From IMG/VR virus record IMGVR_UViG_3300031963_000141, positions 1 to 63,087 of that record: a stretch of 63,087 bases of DNA; one strand, written 5' to 3'. Below, piece after piece: positions 15,866 through 24,900 of this stretch. Both the position numbers and the translations under genes were made by a program. Under the pieces are notes generated by a model. The model saw nothing but the letters and a program-made list of their open reading frames with translations, had not been told where the DNA came from and searched no databases. Numbering within the stretch: the first letter of the stretch is position 1; each line of letters begins with the position of its first letter. This stretch comes from a virus.

Positions 15866-16051
15866 ATGGCACAATGTTCAAATTGTAAGGCATCACTTTC
15901 TTGTGGATGTCAAAAAAGAAAAGCTTCAGATGGAGCTGCAGTATGTAATAATTGCATATCAAGGTATGAAGCAGGAGTTAAAGGAATGAAAACTTCCAAT
16001 AAAGAAGCCCAGCCAGTACGCAAAGATTACAAAGTACACAGAGGTAAATAA
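15866..16051 (+). CDS. Zinc-ribbon mini-protein (61 aa)
   Basis: I use ATG 15866 rather than the in-frame ATG 15827, because 15827 overlaps the previous gene while 15866 follows an AAAACCAACAGAT leader like those before other genes. The product has C4-x2-C7, C13-G-C15 and C27-x2-C30 (CSNCKASLSCGCQ and VCNNC), a small zinc-ribbon or treble-clef pattern. A Lys/Arg-rich tail (VRKDYKVHRGK) follows. It may bind nucleic acid or stabilise a partner among the Cys-rich structural proteins. Zinc binding is inferred from Cys spacing only. Confidence 0.6.
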   Translation: MAQCSNCKASLSCGCQKRKASDGAAVCNNCISRYEAGVKGMKTSNKEAQPVRKDYKVHRGK

Positions 16052-16059
16052 CAAATATA

Positions 16060-17451
16060 ATGGCAATACAGTATACAATATTAACTTTTACTCCTTGTGG
16101 TTTAAATGGTGCGTATTTTACAACCAACTTTGACCAGGCATTCTATGATGAAGTAATAGCAGGAGGTGGTGTTATTGCATTCTCTGCCCCATTACAACAA
16201 ACCTGTTTTACTGTAGGTGTATCTACTGTAGCTGTATTACCTCCTTCATATACTATAGTAGATTGGAATGTACAAGGTTATGGAATTACTAGTAGTTGTA
16301 GCGTATGTAGAGCTGATTTATCTTCTGGAGTTAAACTAGTAGATTGTTCTAATCCAGCTAATACACTTTGTGTAACTAATAATATTGTTATTGGATCAAT
16401 TGTTACAATAGTTGGTTTTCCAAATACATGCTGGATTGCAGAAGAACCAGAGGAATGCACTGAAATATATTTTGTAAACATAGTTCAGACATTTAATAGT
16501 TGTCCTGATTGTCAAGCAACATTGCCTGTAACAAACTATCAACTTACTGATTGTAATAATCCAGACTTAGTAGTATACACATCTACTGACTTGGCTGATT
16601 ACGTTGGACAGATAGTAACTCTAGATGAATACGCAGATCAGTGTTTTTATGTTACAGTATTAGATACTGATATACCTTCTGATATATCTGTTACAGTAAT
16701 TAATTCATTTGTAGATTGTACAGAGTGTCAAGCTCAACCATATTTACTTATAGACTGTGCAGGAATACTAGAAGACATAGTTACCTACACTGACTTATCA
16801 GCTAATGTAGGTGAAGTAATAGTAATAAGCACATGCCCTGATACTTGCTGGTCAGTAGAAGAAACTGATATAGTTGACTTTGATGGTAGTGTACAAGTAA
16901 TAGCAGAGTATTTAACTTGCCCTACTTGTTTAGCAAATACAATACCTTCTACTTGTGTAACATTTACAAATACTACAAGTGAAGAAGAAAATTTTGATGT
17001 AATAACATATGAAGGTGTAGTTACTAAATATACTGTAGGTGCAAATTCTACTTTACCAAAGTCATGTCTTATTAGTTGGAATTTACCAGTAGGTATTGTA
17101 GCAACTGAGTATGGTAACTGTACAAACGGAGTATGTCCTACTCCAGCACCACAACCAAAAAGAAAAGTAACACCAGGATATAATACTCCTGCTTGTACGC
17201 CAGCATACTATGAGAATGTAGAATGTAACTTCTCTGAGTGGATGTACAAAGATGTATTAGAAAGACGCTATGGTATTTCTAGTTGTTGTGTAGAAGAGTT
17301 AATGAAATGGGAAATTAAACATGAGATGTTAATGCTTGATGCTTTAATTAATCCTGACTATGTGTGTCAACCAACTTCATCTTGTTGTAATCCACCAACT
17401 CCAGTAGGATGTACATCATGTGGATGTTCAAGTTGTAATTGTAATAATTAA
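16060..17451 (+). CDS. Cysteine-rich tandem-repeat virion protein
   Basis: A 463-residue protein. Residues of about 78-310 are three and a half copies of a 67-72-residue module beginning CxxC, then a hydrophobic strand with DC, then a VGxxVxI-like strand and a final CW or CF. The CxxC positions fall at bases 16297, 16501, 16717 and 16918, so the period is regular. The modules probably each form a small beta domain held by two Cys pairs or a metal, and together a stalk. The C-terminus is separate: a helical stretch (SEWMYKDVLERRYGISSCC), then a Cys-dense tail ending CTSCGCSSCNC. Similar modules occur in uncultured marine phages (from memory). Likely tail or head fibre. Confidence 0.6.
   Translation: MAIQYTILTFTPCGLNGAYFTTNFDQAFYDEVIAGGGVIAFSAPLQQTCFTVGVSTVAVLPPSYTIVDWNVQGYGITSSCSVCRADLSSGVKLVDCSNPANTLCVTNNIVIGSIVTIVGFPNTCWIAEEPEECTEIYFVNIVQTFNSCPDCQATLPVTNYQLTDCNNPDLVVYTSTDLADYVGQIVTLDEYADQCFYVTVLDTDIPSDISVTVINSFVDCTECQAQPYLLIDCAGILEDIVTYTDLSANVGEVIVISTCPDTCWSVEETDIVDFDGSVQVIAEYLTCPTCLANTIPSTCVTFTNTTSEEENFDVITYEGVVTKYTVGANSTLPKSCLISWNLPVGIVATEYGNCTNGVCPTPAPQPKRKVTPGYNTPACTPAYYENVECNFSEWMYKDVLERRYGISSCCVEELMKWEIKHEMLMLDALINPDYVCQPTSSCCNPPTPVGCTSCGCSSCNCNN
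16291..16990 (+). repeat. Four CxxC modules with a 67-72-residue period
   Basis: Protein-level tandem repeat. Units start at CSVC (16297), CPDC (16501), CTEC (16717) and CPTC (16918). The spacings are 204, 216 and 201 bases. DNA identity between units is low, so the repeat is old; the fourth unit is partial. Confidence 0.75.
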
Positions 17452-17467
17452 TTAGTATATTATATAT

Positions 17468-18964
17468 ATGAGACCTTTGAATTTAGATAACTCTCCTTGC
17501 ACACCTACATCAAGTAATTGTGTAATATGGTCAGGACCAAATCTTGACTGTATAAAATTATGTACAGGAGATACAATATCAGATGTGGTTGCTAAGTTAG
17601 CAACTGAACTATGTGCTGTTCTAGATACTCTTAATGTGAGTAACTATGATCTTGCATGTTTAAATCTAAACACTTGTGCTCCATCTGATTTTGAGCAACT
17701 TATTCAATTGTTAATTGATAAAGTTTGTGCATTAGAAAATGCACCAGTAGACCCAACTAATCCCCCATCAACAGGATGTCCTACAGATTGTATAGTAGCA
17801 GTAGCAGATTGTTTAGGAGGAGGAACAGATACACTTATAAACTATGTACAGACTATAGCAAATAGAGTATGTAGTATTGTATCTGAGATTGCAGTTATTC
17901 AATCTTCTATAACTACAATTAATACAACTCTTGGAAGCTTACAAACACAGATTGATGATATCCCAACTTATACGCTTCCTGATATTACATTACCATGTGA
18001 TATAAGCCCGTATCTAGCTGGTCAAGATGTAGCACTTGATACATTGTTTGAAGCATTTCTTGATGTCTGGTGTGCGTCATCAGGAAATCTTGGAGACATA
18101 ACAAGTGTTCTAAATCCATCTTGTACACTTACAGGGAGTACATATTTTAATTCTGATATTGTTTCTCAACCAGGATGGATTAATCCGCCTGCAACACTAG
18201 CAGATGCAATTAGTAATATTTGGACAAGCATATGTTTTTTCTATGATTTTAACTATGCTCAAACCGTAGTAACAGGATCAGGAAGTATAACAGTAACATC
18301 ATCATATGATGCTGTAACTAATACAACAACATATGATGTAAACTCAGCTGCATTTATGCCAGCAGGTGTAGTTGTTCCATGGGCTAGTCCTAATCCAACT
18401 CCTCCAATTGGATGGTTACTATGTGATGGGGATTATGTAACTCAAGCTGCCTATCCGGACTTATGGGCAGCAATTGGAACAACATACGGTAGTTTAGGCC
18501 CTGGCTCATTTAGATTACCAGTAATGGCAAATAGAATACCTGTTGGACTAGGAACTAATGCTGATGGTTATAACTTATCTGTTGTAAGTAATACAGGTGG
18601 GAATAGAGTTGAAACATTAAGTGATGCACAACTTCCACCACATACACATGATTTATCAGGCGGTACATTATCAGGTACAACAGGATCAGCGGGTACACAC
18701 CGTCATGGTATTTGGGCAGATAATAATAACACTGCAGGATCAGGAGCAATAACATTAACTTCTGATACAGGTAGTGATTATGATACTACCCCTCAAACTG
18801 GAGCAGGTGGTAATGGTGCTTATATTGCAGATGCAGGAGCACATACTCACAGTTTATCAGGAACTTTATCTGGAACAACTGGAGATGGTTCACCAACACT
18901 TCAAGGCTTACCACATGGCAACATGCAACCATACATTGTAATGCAATATATTATAAAATATTAA
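17468..18964 (+). CDS. Tail collar fibre / receptor-binding protein
   Basis: A 498-residue fibre. Residues 1-290 form a Cys-containing shaft with a repeated helical pattern of LC-ending units (VVAKLATELCAVLDTL, QLIQLLIDKVCALEN, IANRVCSIVSEI). From residue 297 comes a phage tail collar domain (MPAGVVVPW, GWLLCDGD, SFRLP, GGNRVETL). The C-terminal tip is Gly/Thr-rich with three H-x-H motifs (H392/H394, H411/H413, H459/H461), as in metal-binding T4 gp12-like tips, and ends MQPYIVMQYIIKY, typical of the family. It should trimerise and bind the host surface. It is the most likely host-range determinant in the window. Known: collar family; inferred: metal-bound tip and receptor role. Confidence 0.82.
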   Translation: MRPLNLDNSPCTPTSSNCVIWSGPNLDCIKLCTGDTISDVVAKLATELCAVLDTLNVSNYDLACLNLNTCAPSDFEQLIQLLIDKVCALENAPVDPTNPPSTGCPTDCIVAVADCLGGGTDTLINYVQTIANRVCSIVSEIAVIQSSITTINTTLGSLQTQIDDIPTYTLPDITLPCDISPYLAGQDVALDTLFEAFLDVWCASSGNLGDITSVLNPSCTLTGSTYFNSDIVSQPGWINPPATLADAISNIWTSICFFYDFNYAQTVVTGSGSITVTSSYDAVTNTTTYDVNSAAFMPAGVVVPWASPNPTPPIGWLLCDGDYVTQAAYPDLWAAIGTTYGSLGPGSFRLPVMANRIPVGLGTNADGYNLSVVSNTGGNRVETLSDAQLPPHTHDLSGGTLSGTTGSAGTHRHGIWADNNNTAGSGAITLTSDTGSDYDTTPQTGAGGNGAYIADAGAHTHSLSGTLSGTTGDGSPTLQGLPHGNMQPYIVMQYIIKY

Positions 18965-18966
18965 TC

Positions 18967-19521
18967 ATGGCTTGTAATCATACAAATATAAATTGTGGAT
19001 GTAAGGATAGTTTCCTTACAACTCCAGCACCATGTCCAACACCAGAAGGATGTCCAGATCCTCAACCATGCTCAGAAGTATTTGATGCTCAGTGTATAGT
19101 TTATACAGGAGATCCAATTATTTGTGATCAAGATACTGTAGTAGCAACTAATGATACTGTAGCAGATGCATTAAATCAAGTAGTGGATTATTTTTGTAAT
19201 CCTGCTCCAGCTCAATGTTGTCCAACGTTTGCTGTTGATATTAGTTTTGATGAGCAAGCAGGAAGAGCACTAACTACTACACTTACAAATGGTACTGCAC
19301 CATTTACATATGAATGGACAATTGAGCAAAACGCTTTTGCAGGATTTTCTATTGCTGGAGCAACTAATGGATCTTCAGTTAATCTTAATCTTACAGGAAA
19401 CGTATATGATGGTTTTACTGCAGGAGAAATTGCTACTTGCCTATTTAAAGTAAAAGTAACTGATTCAGTTGGACAAATTGCTACAGCATATTACACTGCT
19501 GTTAGTATTTCTCCTGTTTAA
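18967..19521 (+). CDS. Cys-rich fibre-associated protein with PKD/Ig-like C-terminal domain
   Basis: A 184-residue protein starting 2 bases after the fibre gene (TAATCATG junction). The N-terminus is Cys/Pro-rich (CPTPEGCPDPQPCSEVFD). A module follows with CIVYTGDPIICDQDTVVA, then TVADALNQVVDYFC, that resembles the first 60 residues of the preceding fibre (CVIWSGP, DTISDVVAKLATELC). Residues of about 85-184 look like a PKD or Ig-like beta sandwich (GTAPFTYEWTIEQ and FKVKVTDSVGQIATAYYT). Such domains in phages mediate weak surface adhesion. It ends the Cys-rich block at a strong terminator. Confidence 0.6.
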   Translation: MACNHTNINCGCKDSFLTTPAPCPTPEGCPDPQPCSEVFDAQCIVYTGDPIICDQDTVVATNDTVADALNQVVDYFCNPAPAQCCPTFAVDISFDEQAGRALTTTLTNGTAPFTYEWTIEQNAFAGFSIAGATNGSSVNLNLTGNVYDGFTAGEIATCLFKVKVTDSVGQIATAYYTAVSISPV

Positions 19522-19564
19522 AGATATGTCGCAGTTTGTTGGTTTCTGTGGCTAACAAGTGGAG

Positions 19565-19591
19565 ACCCTGGGCAAATGAGCCCGGGGTTTT
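19565..19591 (+). terminator. Rho-independent terminator after the fibre block
   Basis: An 8-base G/C stem, CCCTGGGC (19566-19573) with GCCCGGGG (19580-19587), one T-G wobble, six-base loop, followed by TTTT. It is the strongest hairpin in the window and closes the fibre operon. Confidence 0.85.
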
Positions 19592-19605
19592 CTATTTTAT
19601 GTATA

Positions 19606-19637
19606 TTTGCTAAAGTGCATAATTTTTTGTATATTAA
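19606..19637 (+). promoter_or_regulatory. Promoter-like TTTG-N20-TATATTAA before the IHF-like gene
   Basis: TTTG (19606-19609) and TATATTAA (19630-19637) have the same 20-base spacing as the promoter at 13896. It would start RNA only a few bases before ATG 19648, giving an almost leaderless message. An alternative -7 box, TATATTTG at 19602-19609, matches the consensus exactly but lacks a -33 partner. Confidence 0.45.
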
Positions 19638-19647
19638 ATAGTATGGT

Positions 19648-20232
19648 ATGAGTAAAGAGTTTAAGTTACCAAATGTAAAGGCTCCAAGATTTAGACAGAA
19701 GGCTTACAGTGTTTTAAACAGGGATTTCTTTAAAGCTTTTAAAGAAAAGTTTGGCAAGTATAAAGATGTAACAGAAAGTGATATCAAAAAGATTGTCAAA
19801 AAGTTTAATGAAGTTCTTGCTGAAACTGTAATAGAAACAAGAGATGGTGTTCAATTACCAGAAGGATTAGGACACTTGTTTATTGGAAGCTGTCAATCTG
19901 TAAAAGGAAGAAACATTGATTATGGTAAGTCCTCAAAATATGGAGTAACTGTAAACAATAAAAACTGGGAGACAGATGGTAAACTTGCTAAGATATTTTA
20001 CACATGCTCTGCAAGTAAATACAAATATACTTTTAGAGAATGCTGGAGTTTTACAGCATGTAGAAACTTTAAAAGAACTGTAGCTAAAACGTATCCGGAG
20101 AACTGGACAATATATGTTAGTATAGATGCAACAACTAAAATGAAGAAGGCCTATACTGCTCTAGTTCTACAAGGTATAAGAGATAGAAAACTACAGTCTA
20201 ATTTAAAAGACTATAATGAGTTTGATTTATGA
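19648..20232 (+). CDS. IHF/HU-like protein, crAss-like structural gene
   Basis: A 194-residue basic protein. Residues of about 40-90 (ESDIKKIVKKFNEVLAETVI then GVQLPEGLGHLFIGSC) follow the HU/IHF pattern of two helices and a beta arm start, with the GLG(x)F-like turn. The stretch after it (GRNIDYGKSSKYG, NNKNWETDGKLAKIFYTC) is the extension that I associate with crAss-like IHF-subunit proteins, and it ends with a basic Trp/Phe-rich segment (RECWSFTACRNFKRTVAKTY). In these phages such genes are found in the structural block and the products are reported in virions. It may bend or bind DNA at the portal or tail. It has its own promoter-like element and overlaps the next gene by 4 bases (ATGA). 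Confidence 0.75.
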   Translation: MSKEFKLPNVKAPRFRQKAYSVLNRDFFKAFKEKFGKYKDVTESDIKKIVKKFNEVLAETVIETRDGVQLPEGLGHLFIGSCQSVKGRNIDYGKSSKYGVTVNNKNWETDGKLAKIFYTCSASKYKYTFRECWSFTACRNFKRTVAKTYPENWTIYVSIDATTKMKKAYTALVLQGIRDRKLQSNLKDYNEFDL

Positions 20233-20900
20233 CAACAATAGGTGAAGCAATATCAAGAGTAAGAACTGCACTTAAAGCTGTAAAGGAAGATCCATTTCTT
20301 ACAGACAGAAGTATTTACTTTGCTATTATAAAATACGGTAAGACATTACTTAAAAGAGAAGACAATCAGAATAAACTAATGAAGATTAGTTCTCTCTTTA
20401 CATATCTACAGTATGTTGAGTTAATTGATGTAGATAGGGTAGAAGCAGATTGTACAGGAGTATACTCAGAATGTTATTTCAAAAGAACCAAGGAAAAACT
20501 ACCTAATGTATTTACAGGAGCTTTTGGTCCAGTATTCCGTACAGTATCTTCAATAGATGGTAGTATAAAAGTATTCCGTACTGAGCCCGGTACTTTTGCC
20601 TCAATGACAAAAACAACTACATTCAAATATAATAAAAGAGCATACTTCTGGTTTCACAATGGGTATCTCTATTTACCAAATGTAGAATGGGATGCTATTA
20701 AAATAGAAGCAATCTTTGAAGGATCAACTGGTGACTTCCAATGTAATCCTGAAGATCAATGTGTAGTAAAACAAGATCAGAACCTTACTCTACCAGAGTA
20801 TTTATTTTCTGAGATTGAGCAATATGTAATTCAAGAACTTGCTACGTCAATTAAGATTCCAACAGATGGAGCTGATGATAGCCAAAATGCACTTAGATAA
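20229..20900 (+). CDS. Neck/tail ring protein, crAss-like
   Basis: A 223-residue protein overlapping the previous gene by 4 bases and the next by 1. The N-terminus is helical (TIGEAISRVRTALKAVKEDP and RSIYFAIIKYGKTLLKRE), then a beta-rich middle with two repeated KVFRTEPG/PVFRTVSS-like strands, then a C-terminal helix (LPEYLFSEIEQYVIQELATS). This helix-beta-helix layout and its position right before the tubular and nozzle genes match tail-ring or hub-like components of podovirus tails. Specific ring not assigned. Confidence 0.55.
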   Translation: MTTIGEAISRVRTALKAVKEDPFLTDRSIYFAIIKYGKTLLKREDNQNKLMKISSLFTYLQYVELIDVDRVEADCTGVYSECYFKRTKEKLPNVFTGAFGPVFRTVSSIDGSIKVFRTEPGTFASMTKTTTFKYNKRAYFWFHNGYLYLPNVEWDAIKIEAIFEGSTGDFQCNPEDQCVVKQDQNLTLPEYLFSEIEQYVIQELATSIKIPTDGADDSQNALR

Positions 20901-21937
20901 TGGACTTTAATTACACTCTAAAATATAGAACCTTAGATCAACTTCTTGATGATGTAATGGTTGACTTTCAAGTTTATGCACTTGAGAATATGATTGATCC
21001 TCAGACACTTATCAAAGTAGCTAGAAGATGCAATTATGATTTAGGCTTAAGAATAAACCAGCAGAAGGAAGTATTGTTAGAAGTAGAACATGGTAAGGTA
21101 AAATTACCAGATGACTTCTATACATGGAACTTTGCATTTATCTGTGGAGAGTTTAATGTACATACAGGATATGATATTGGAGGAACTAATATACAAGAAG
21201 TACCTTATAGAGAAGTACCAAGTACTGTAGATCAATGTGCTCCTCCAACAGTTAACTGTTCAGTATGTAATGCTAATCCGTGTAATCATACTGCTGGATG
21301 TGAGTTAAATACATTACCAGGTAATTATATTCCTGATGCATATGATCCAAATAACCCTTATGGTGATACTTGTATACGCCCGCGCGTATTCATGAACTGT
21401 AAGGGAGAGAAGTATGAGTTAATACAAATTATGCCTACAGGACAGACAAGACAGTTCACTACTTTGCTTCCATTAAGAATGAAGCCAAGTCAGAATATAG
21501 AATGCGAGTGTCCTAACTTATACTTTAATACACCTAACCAAGGATGGATTAAGAATGGTTTTTTATTTACTACTCTAAACACATGTAAGGTGTATGTAAA
21601 TTATCAAGGTGAGTTAGAAGATGATGAAGGAAATATTCTTGTACCGGATCACGCACTTCTTAATGAGTACTATGAGTATGCTCTTAAACAAAGAATACTT
21701 GAGAATCTTTATATGAATGGTGAGGATGTATCTAATAGAATACAACTTATAGAAGGAAGATACCGCACAGCAAGAAACCAGGCTCTAGGTTTAGTCAATA
21801 CTCCAAACTTTGAGGAGATGAAGAAACTGTGGTGGGCTAACCGCAGAGCACAGTATGGAAAATATTATGATATGTTTAAGTCATATCCTATTGATCCAAC
21901 TTACTTTAATTACTATACAGGAACAAGAGTAATCTAA
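20900..21937 (+). CDS. Tail tubular/ring protein, crAss-like
   Basis: A 345-residue protein just upstream of the nozzle gene, where T7-like and P22-like phages keep their tubular adaptor. The N-terminus is helical (LKYRTLDQLLDDVMVDFQVY, then IKVARRCNYDLGLRINQQ) and leads to a beta core (EHGKVKLPDDFYTWNFAFIC). A Cys-rich insertion of about 40 residues (NCSVCNANPCNHTAGCELN) interrupts the core and resembles the Cys-rich block upstream, possibly a metal-bound loop exposed on the tail. The C-terminus is helical (HALLNEYYEYALKQRILENL). The role as a head-tail ring is inferred from size, fold pattern and neighbours. Confidence 0.6.
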   Translation: MDFNYTLKYRTLDQLLDDVMVDFQVYALENMIDPQTLIKVARRCNYDLGLRINQQKEVLLEVEHGKVKLPDDFYTWNFAFICGEFNVHTGYDIGGTNIQEVPYREVPSTVDQCAPPTVNCSVCNANPCNHTAGCELNTLPGNYIPDAYDPNNPYGDTCIRPRVFMNCKGEKYELIQIMPTGQTRQFTTLLPLRMKPSQNIECECPNLYFNTPNQGWIKNGFLFTTLNTCKVYVNYQGELEDDEGNILVPDHALLNEYYEYALKQRILENLYMNGEDVSNRIQLIEGRYRTARNQALGLVNTPNFEEMKKLWWANRRAQYGKYYDMFKSYPIDPTYFNYYTGTRVI

Positions 21938-21938
21938 G

Positions 21939-24900
21939 ATGGCTAAGAATATTGATTTAGGAAAAACAGAAACTAATAGTTTTGTTAAAGGTCTTAATAA
22001 AGACTCTGATAGCTCCTTCATGACAGAAGGCATGTGGACGCATGCGCGAAATGTAGTTAATAATACTATTGAAGGTAACTTAGGAACATTGTCAGGAGAA
22101 CCTGCAAACTATTTATGTGCTGTTGCTGGCTCTACACTTACAGGTGGTAGAAAGGTTATTGTAGGGGCTATTCATTTGTTTTCAGATAAATGGTTAATTT
22201 TTACTGCAGTACATAATGATATTCAACTTAATTCTATTAATTCTGAGATTGGATTATTTGAAGAAGACTTATGTAAGTATAGACCAATTGTACAAGACCC
22301 TTGCTTAAACTTTAATGAGTTAAATCTAATCTATGGTGCCTCAAGAGAAAAAGAAGATTGTTCTTGGGCATGTTATTGGAATGATGGTTTAAATCCTGAT
22401 AGATATCTTAATGTTGGAGATCCTCAGACTTGGCCATCAGATGATTATATATGGATAGGTAATAATACTTATTCTAATGGTGTAAGCAATATACAATGGC
22501 CTGGAGTTCCGTGGATTCAATTGTGTACTGATTCACTAGGTTATACACAAACAGAACCAGATGTATGGGCTACAGGTCATCCTCAAGGATGTATTACATG
22601 TGAGAACACAACTAGTTTAGATTGTGATCAGATAAGACTTGCACGTTTAATGAAGACACCATGTTTACATGTTGCACCAGGTAAGTCTGGTGGAAGTCTT
22701 AGAAACGGATCTTACTTTGCTACAATAGCATATAGTATTAAAGGAGAAAAAGTAACAGACTGGTTTTCTCCAAGTAATGTTCAACCAATATGGTTTGAAA
22801 GTAATTTACAAGGTGCACTAGAAATAACTGTTGAAGCAGATAATGTAAGCTTTGATGAGTTTATACTTGTTGTTGTACAAACAATAAATCAAGGTACTGT
22901 AGCTAAAAGAATTGGTGTATATTCAACTAATACTCAAAAAATTTATTTAGATAATATTGCTGAGTCTTTGATAAGTGTTCCTATAGAACAACTACCAATA
23001 CAAACTCCAGTATATGAAAAGTCTGATCAGATTGTTGAGGTAAATAACTATCTACTAAGAGTAGGTCCTACAGGTAAGTTTGATTTTAACTATCAGCCAC
23101 TAGCAAATCTTATACAAGCTAAATGGGTATCTGTTGAATACAATCCTGATTATTATGTAAACGGTGGATATAAACCAAGTTACTTAAGAGATGAGGTCTA
23201 CTCATTCTTTATACGTTGGGTATACAACACAGGAGATAAATCATCTTCATATCATATTCCAGGAAGACCACCAGTTGGAAATGAACTAGCAGTTGCTACA
23301 GGCGGTAATGTATTGTTTACAGATCCTACTGAACCAGAAAGAGTATTTGAAGTACAAAACACAGCTACACTAACTGTAGTATCTCCACCAGAAATACTTG
23401 AAGATGGAGGTAAGGTTATTGCGCGTGGTCAAATGGGTTATTGGGAATCTACTGAGTATTACCCAGATAACAAACCTGAAGTATGGAATAGTTCTACAAA
23501 TAATGGAGCTCCTTGTTGGACAGCTGTTACTACAGATATTTATGACTTATGTGGTAAACCAATAAGACATCACAAGTTTCCAGATAACATAACTAGTAAT
23601 AGTCAACTAACAAATCACTTTTATACAAATCCTGCAACAAAACAAACTACTATAAGATTATTAGGAGTTGAGTTTGATAATATTATTTGTCCAAAAGATA
23701 ATGAAGGAAATGATATTAAAGGTATTGTAGGTTATGAAATACTAAGAGGATCAAGAGAAGGTAATAAGACTGTTATTGCAAAAGGTATGTTAAACAACCT
23801 GCGTCCATATAATATTAAAGGACCAGGTAATGCAAATAGAAAAGGTCTTTATCCTAACTATCCATTTAATACTATTGTGCCACTTAACCCAGCAAGTGGT
23901 GGTGACTTAAATACAGGTAACCAAGCAAATGATCCGTACATAGTAGTTACTGATAATGATGATGATAGAGTAAATGTTACCAAGAATGATATACCAACAT
24001 TCATGAATACATTTCATTCACCGGATACAAACTTTAGAAATCCATATCTTGATACTGTAGAGCTTAAACTTTATGGAGTTTTATCTGGATTAAGTGAACA
24101 ATACTTTATTGAACCTGACCAGCATCCAAAAAACAAACTTATCAGTAATAATGTTATTACTGTTATGATATTGGCTGGGGCATTAGAAGCATTGTTAAGT
24201 ATTGGAGGTGATGTATCATTTACTGATTATGGCGGTTCATATAATAAAGTATATGGAATTCCTCAAACATGGGTACAAGGCGGTACAACAATTAATGCAA
24301 TAAGTAATCAAGCATATAATGCAAATTTTAATGGATCACAAGCATTTATTGGATTGCCATTTTTAAATGCAACAAGTACTTACAATGCTGCATTAGCTGC
24401 ATATTATAGTTCTTCAACAGGAATTGCTGATGCATTTACTAATTATACAGGGCTTGATGCAATATATAACACATATAGGAAAGCGGGTAATACATATACG
24501 GCACCTTCATATACAGTTACTAACTCAACAAGTAGACTGCTAGGTACTATAACTGCAATTACTCAAACTCTCTTTTATTTTAGTCAAGGTGCAGAACTTG
24601 CATTAAGAACAATATATGCAATCATACCTTATAGACAATATGCATTGCAGATGCTTGCTCATGGATACTATAGTGATTTTTCTGCTTTAGTGCAAACGCA
24701 GCTTTACAGATTTAAAATTGGTGATGAGCTTTATCTTAATGATAATGTACAAGATCTTAAGCCTTGGAACAATAATCTCTATAGAGTAAATAATCTTAAG
24801 AGACAAAGAACTGTATTGCTTAGAACAACAAGTGGTGCAGGTTTAGATACCGGACCATATTTTATTACTGGCAGTGGAAGTACTGGTTACTATGATCAAT

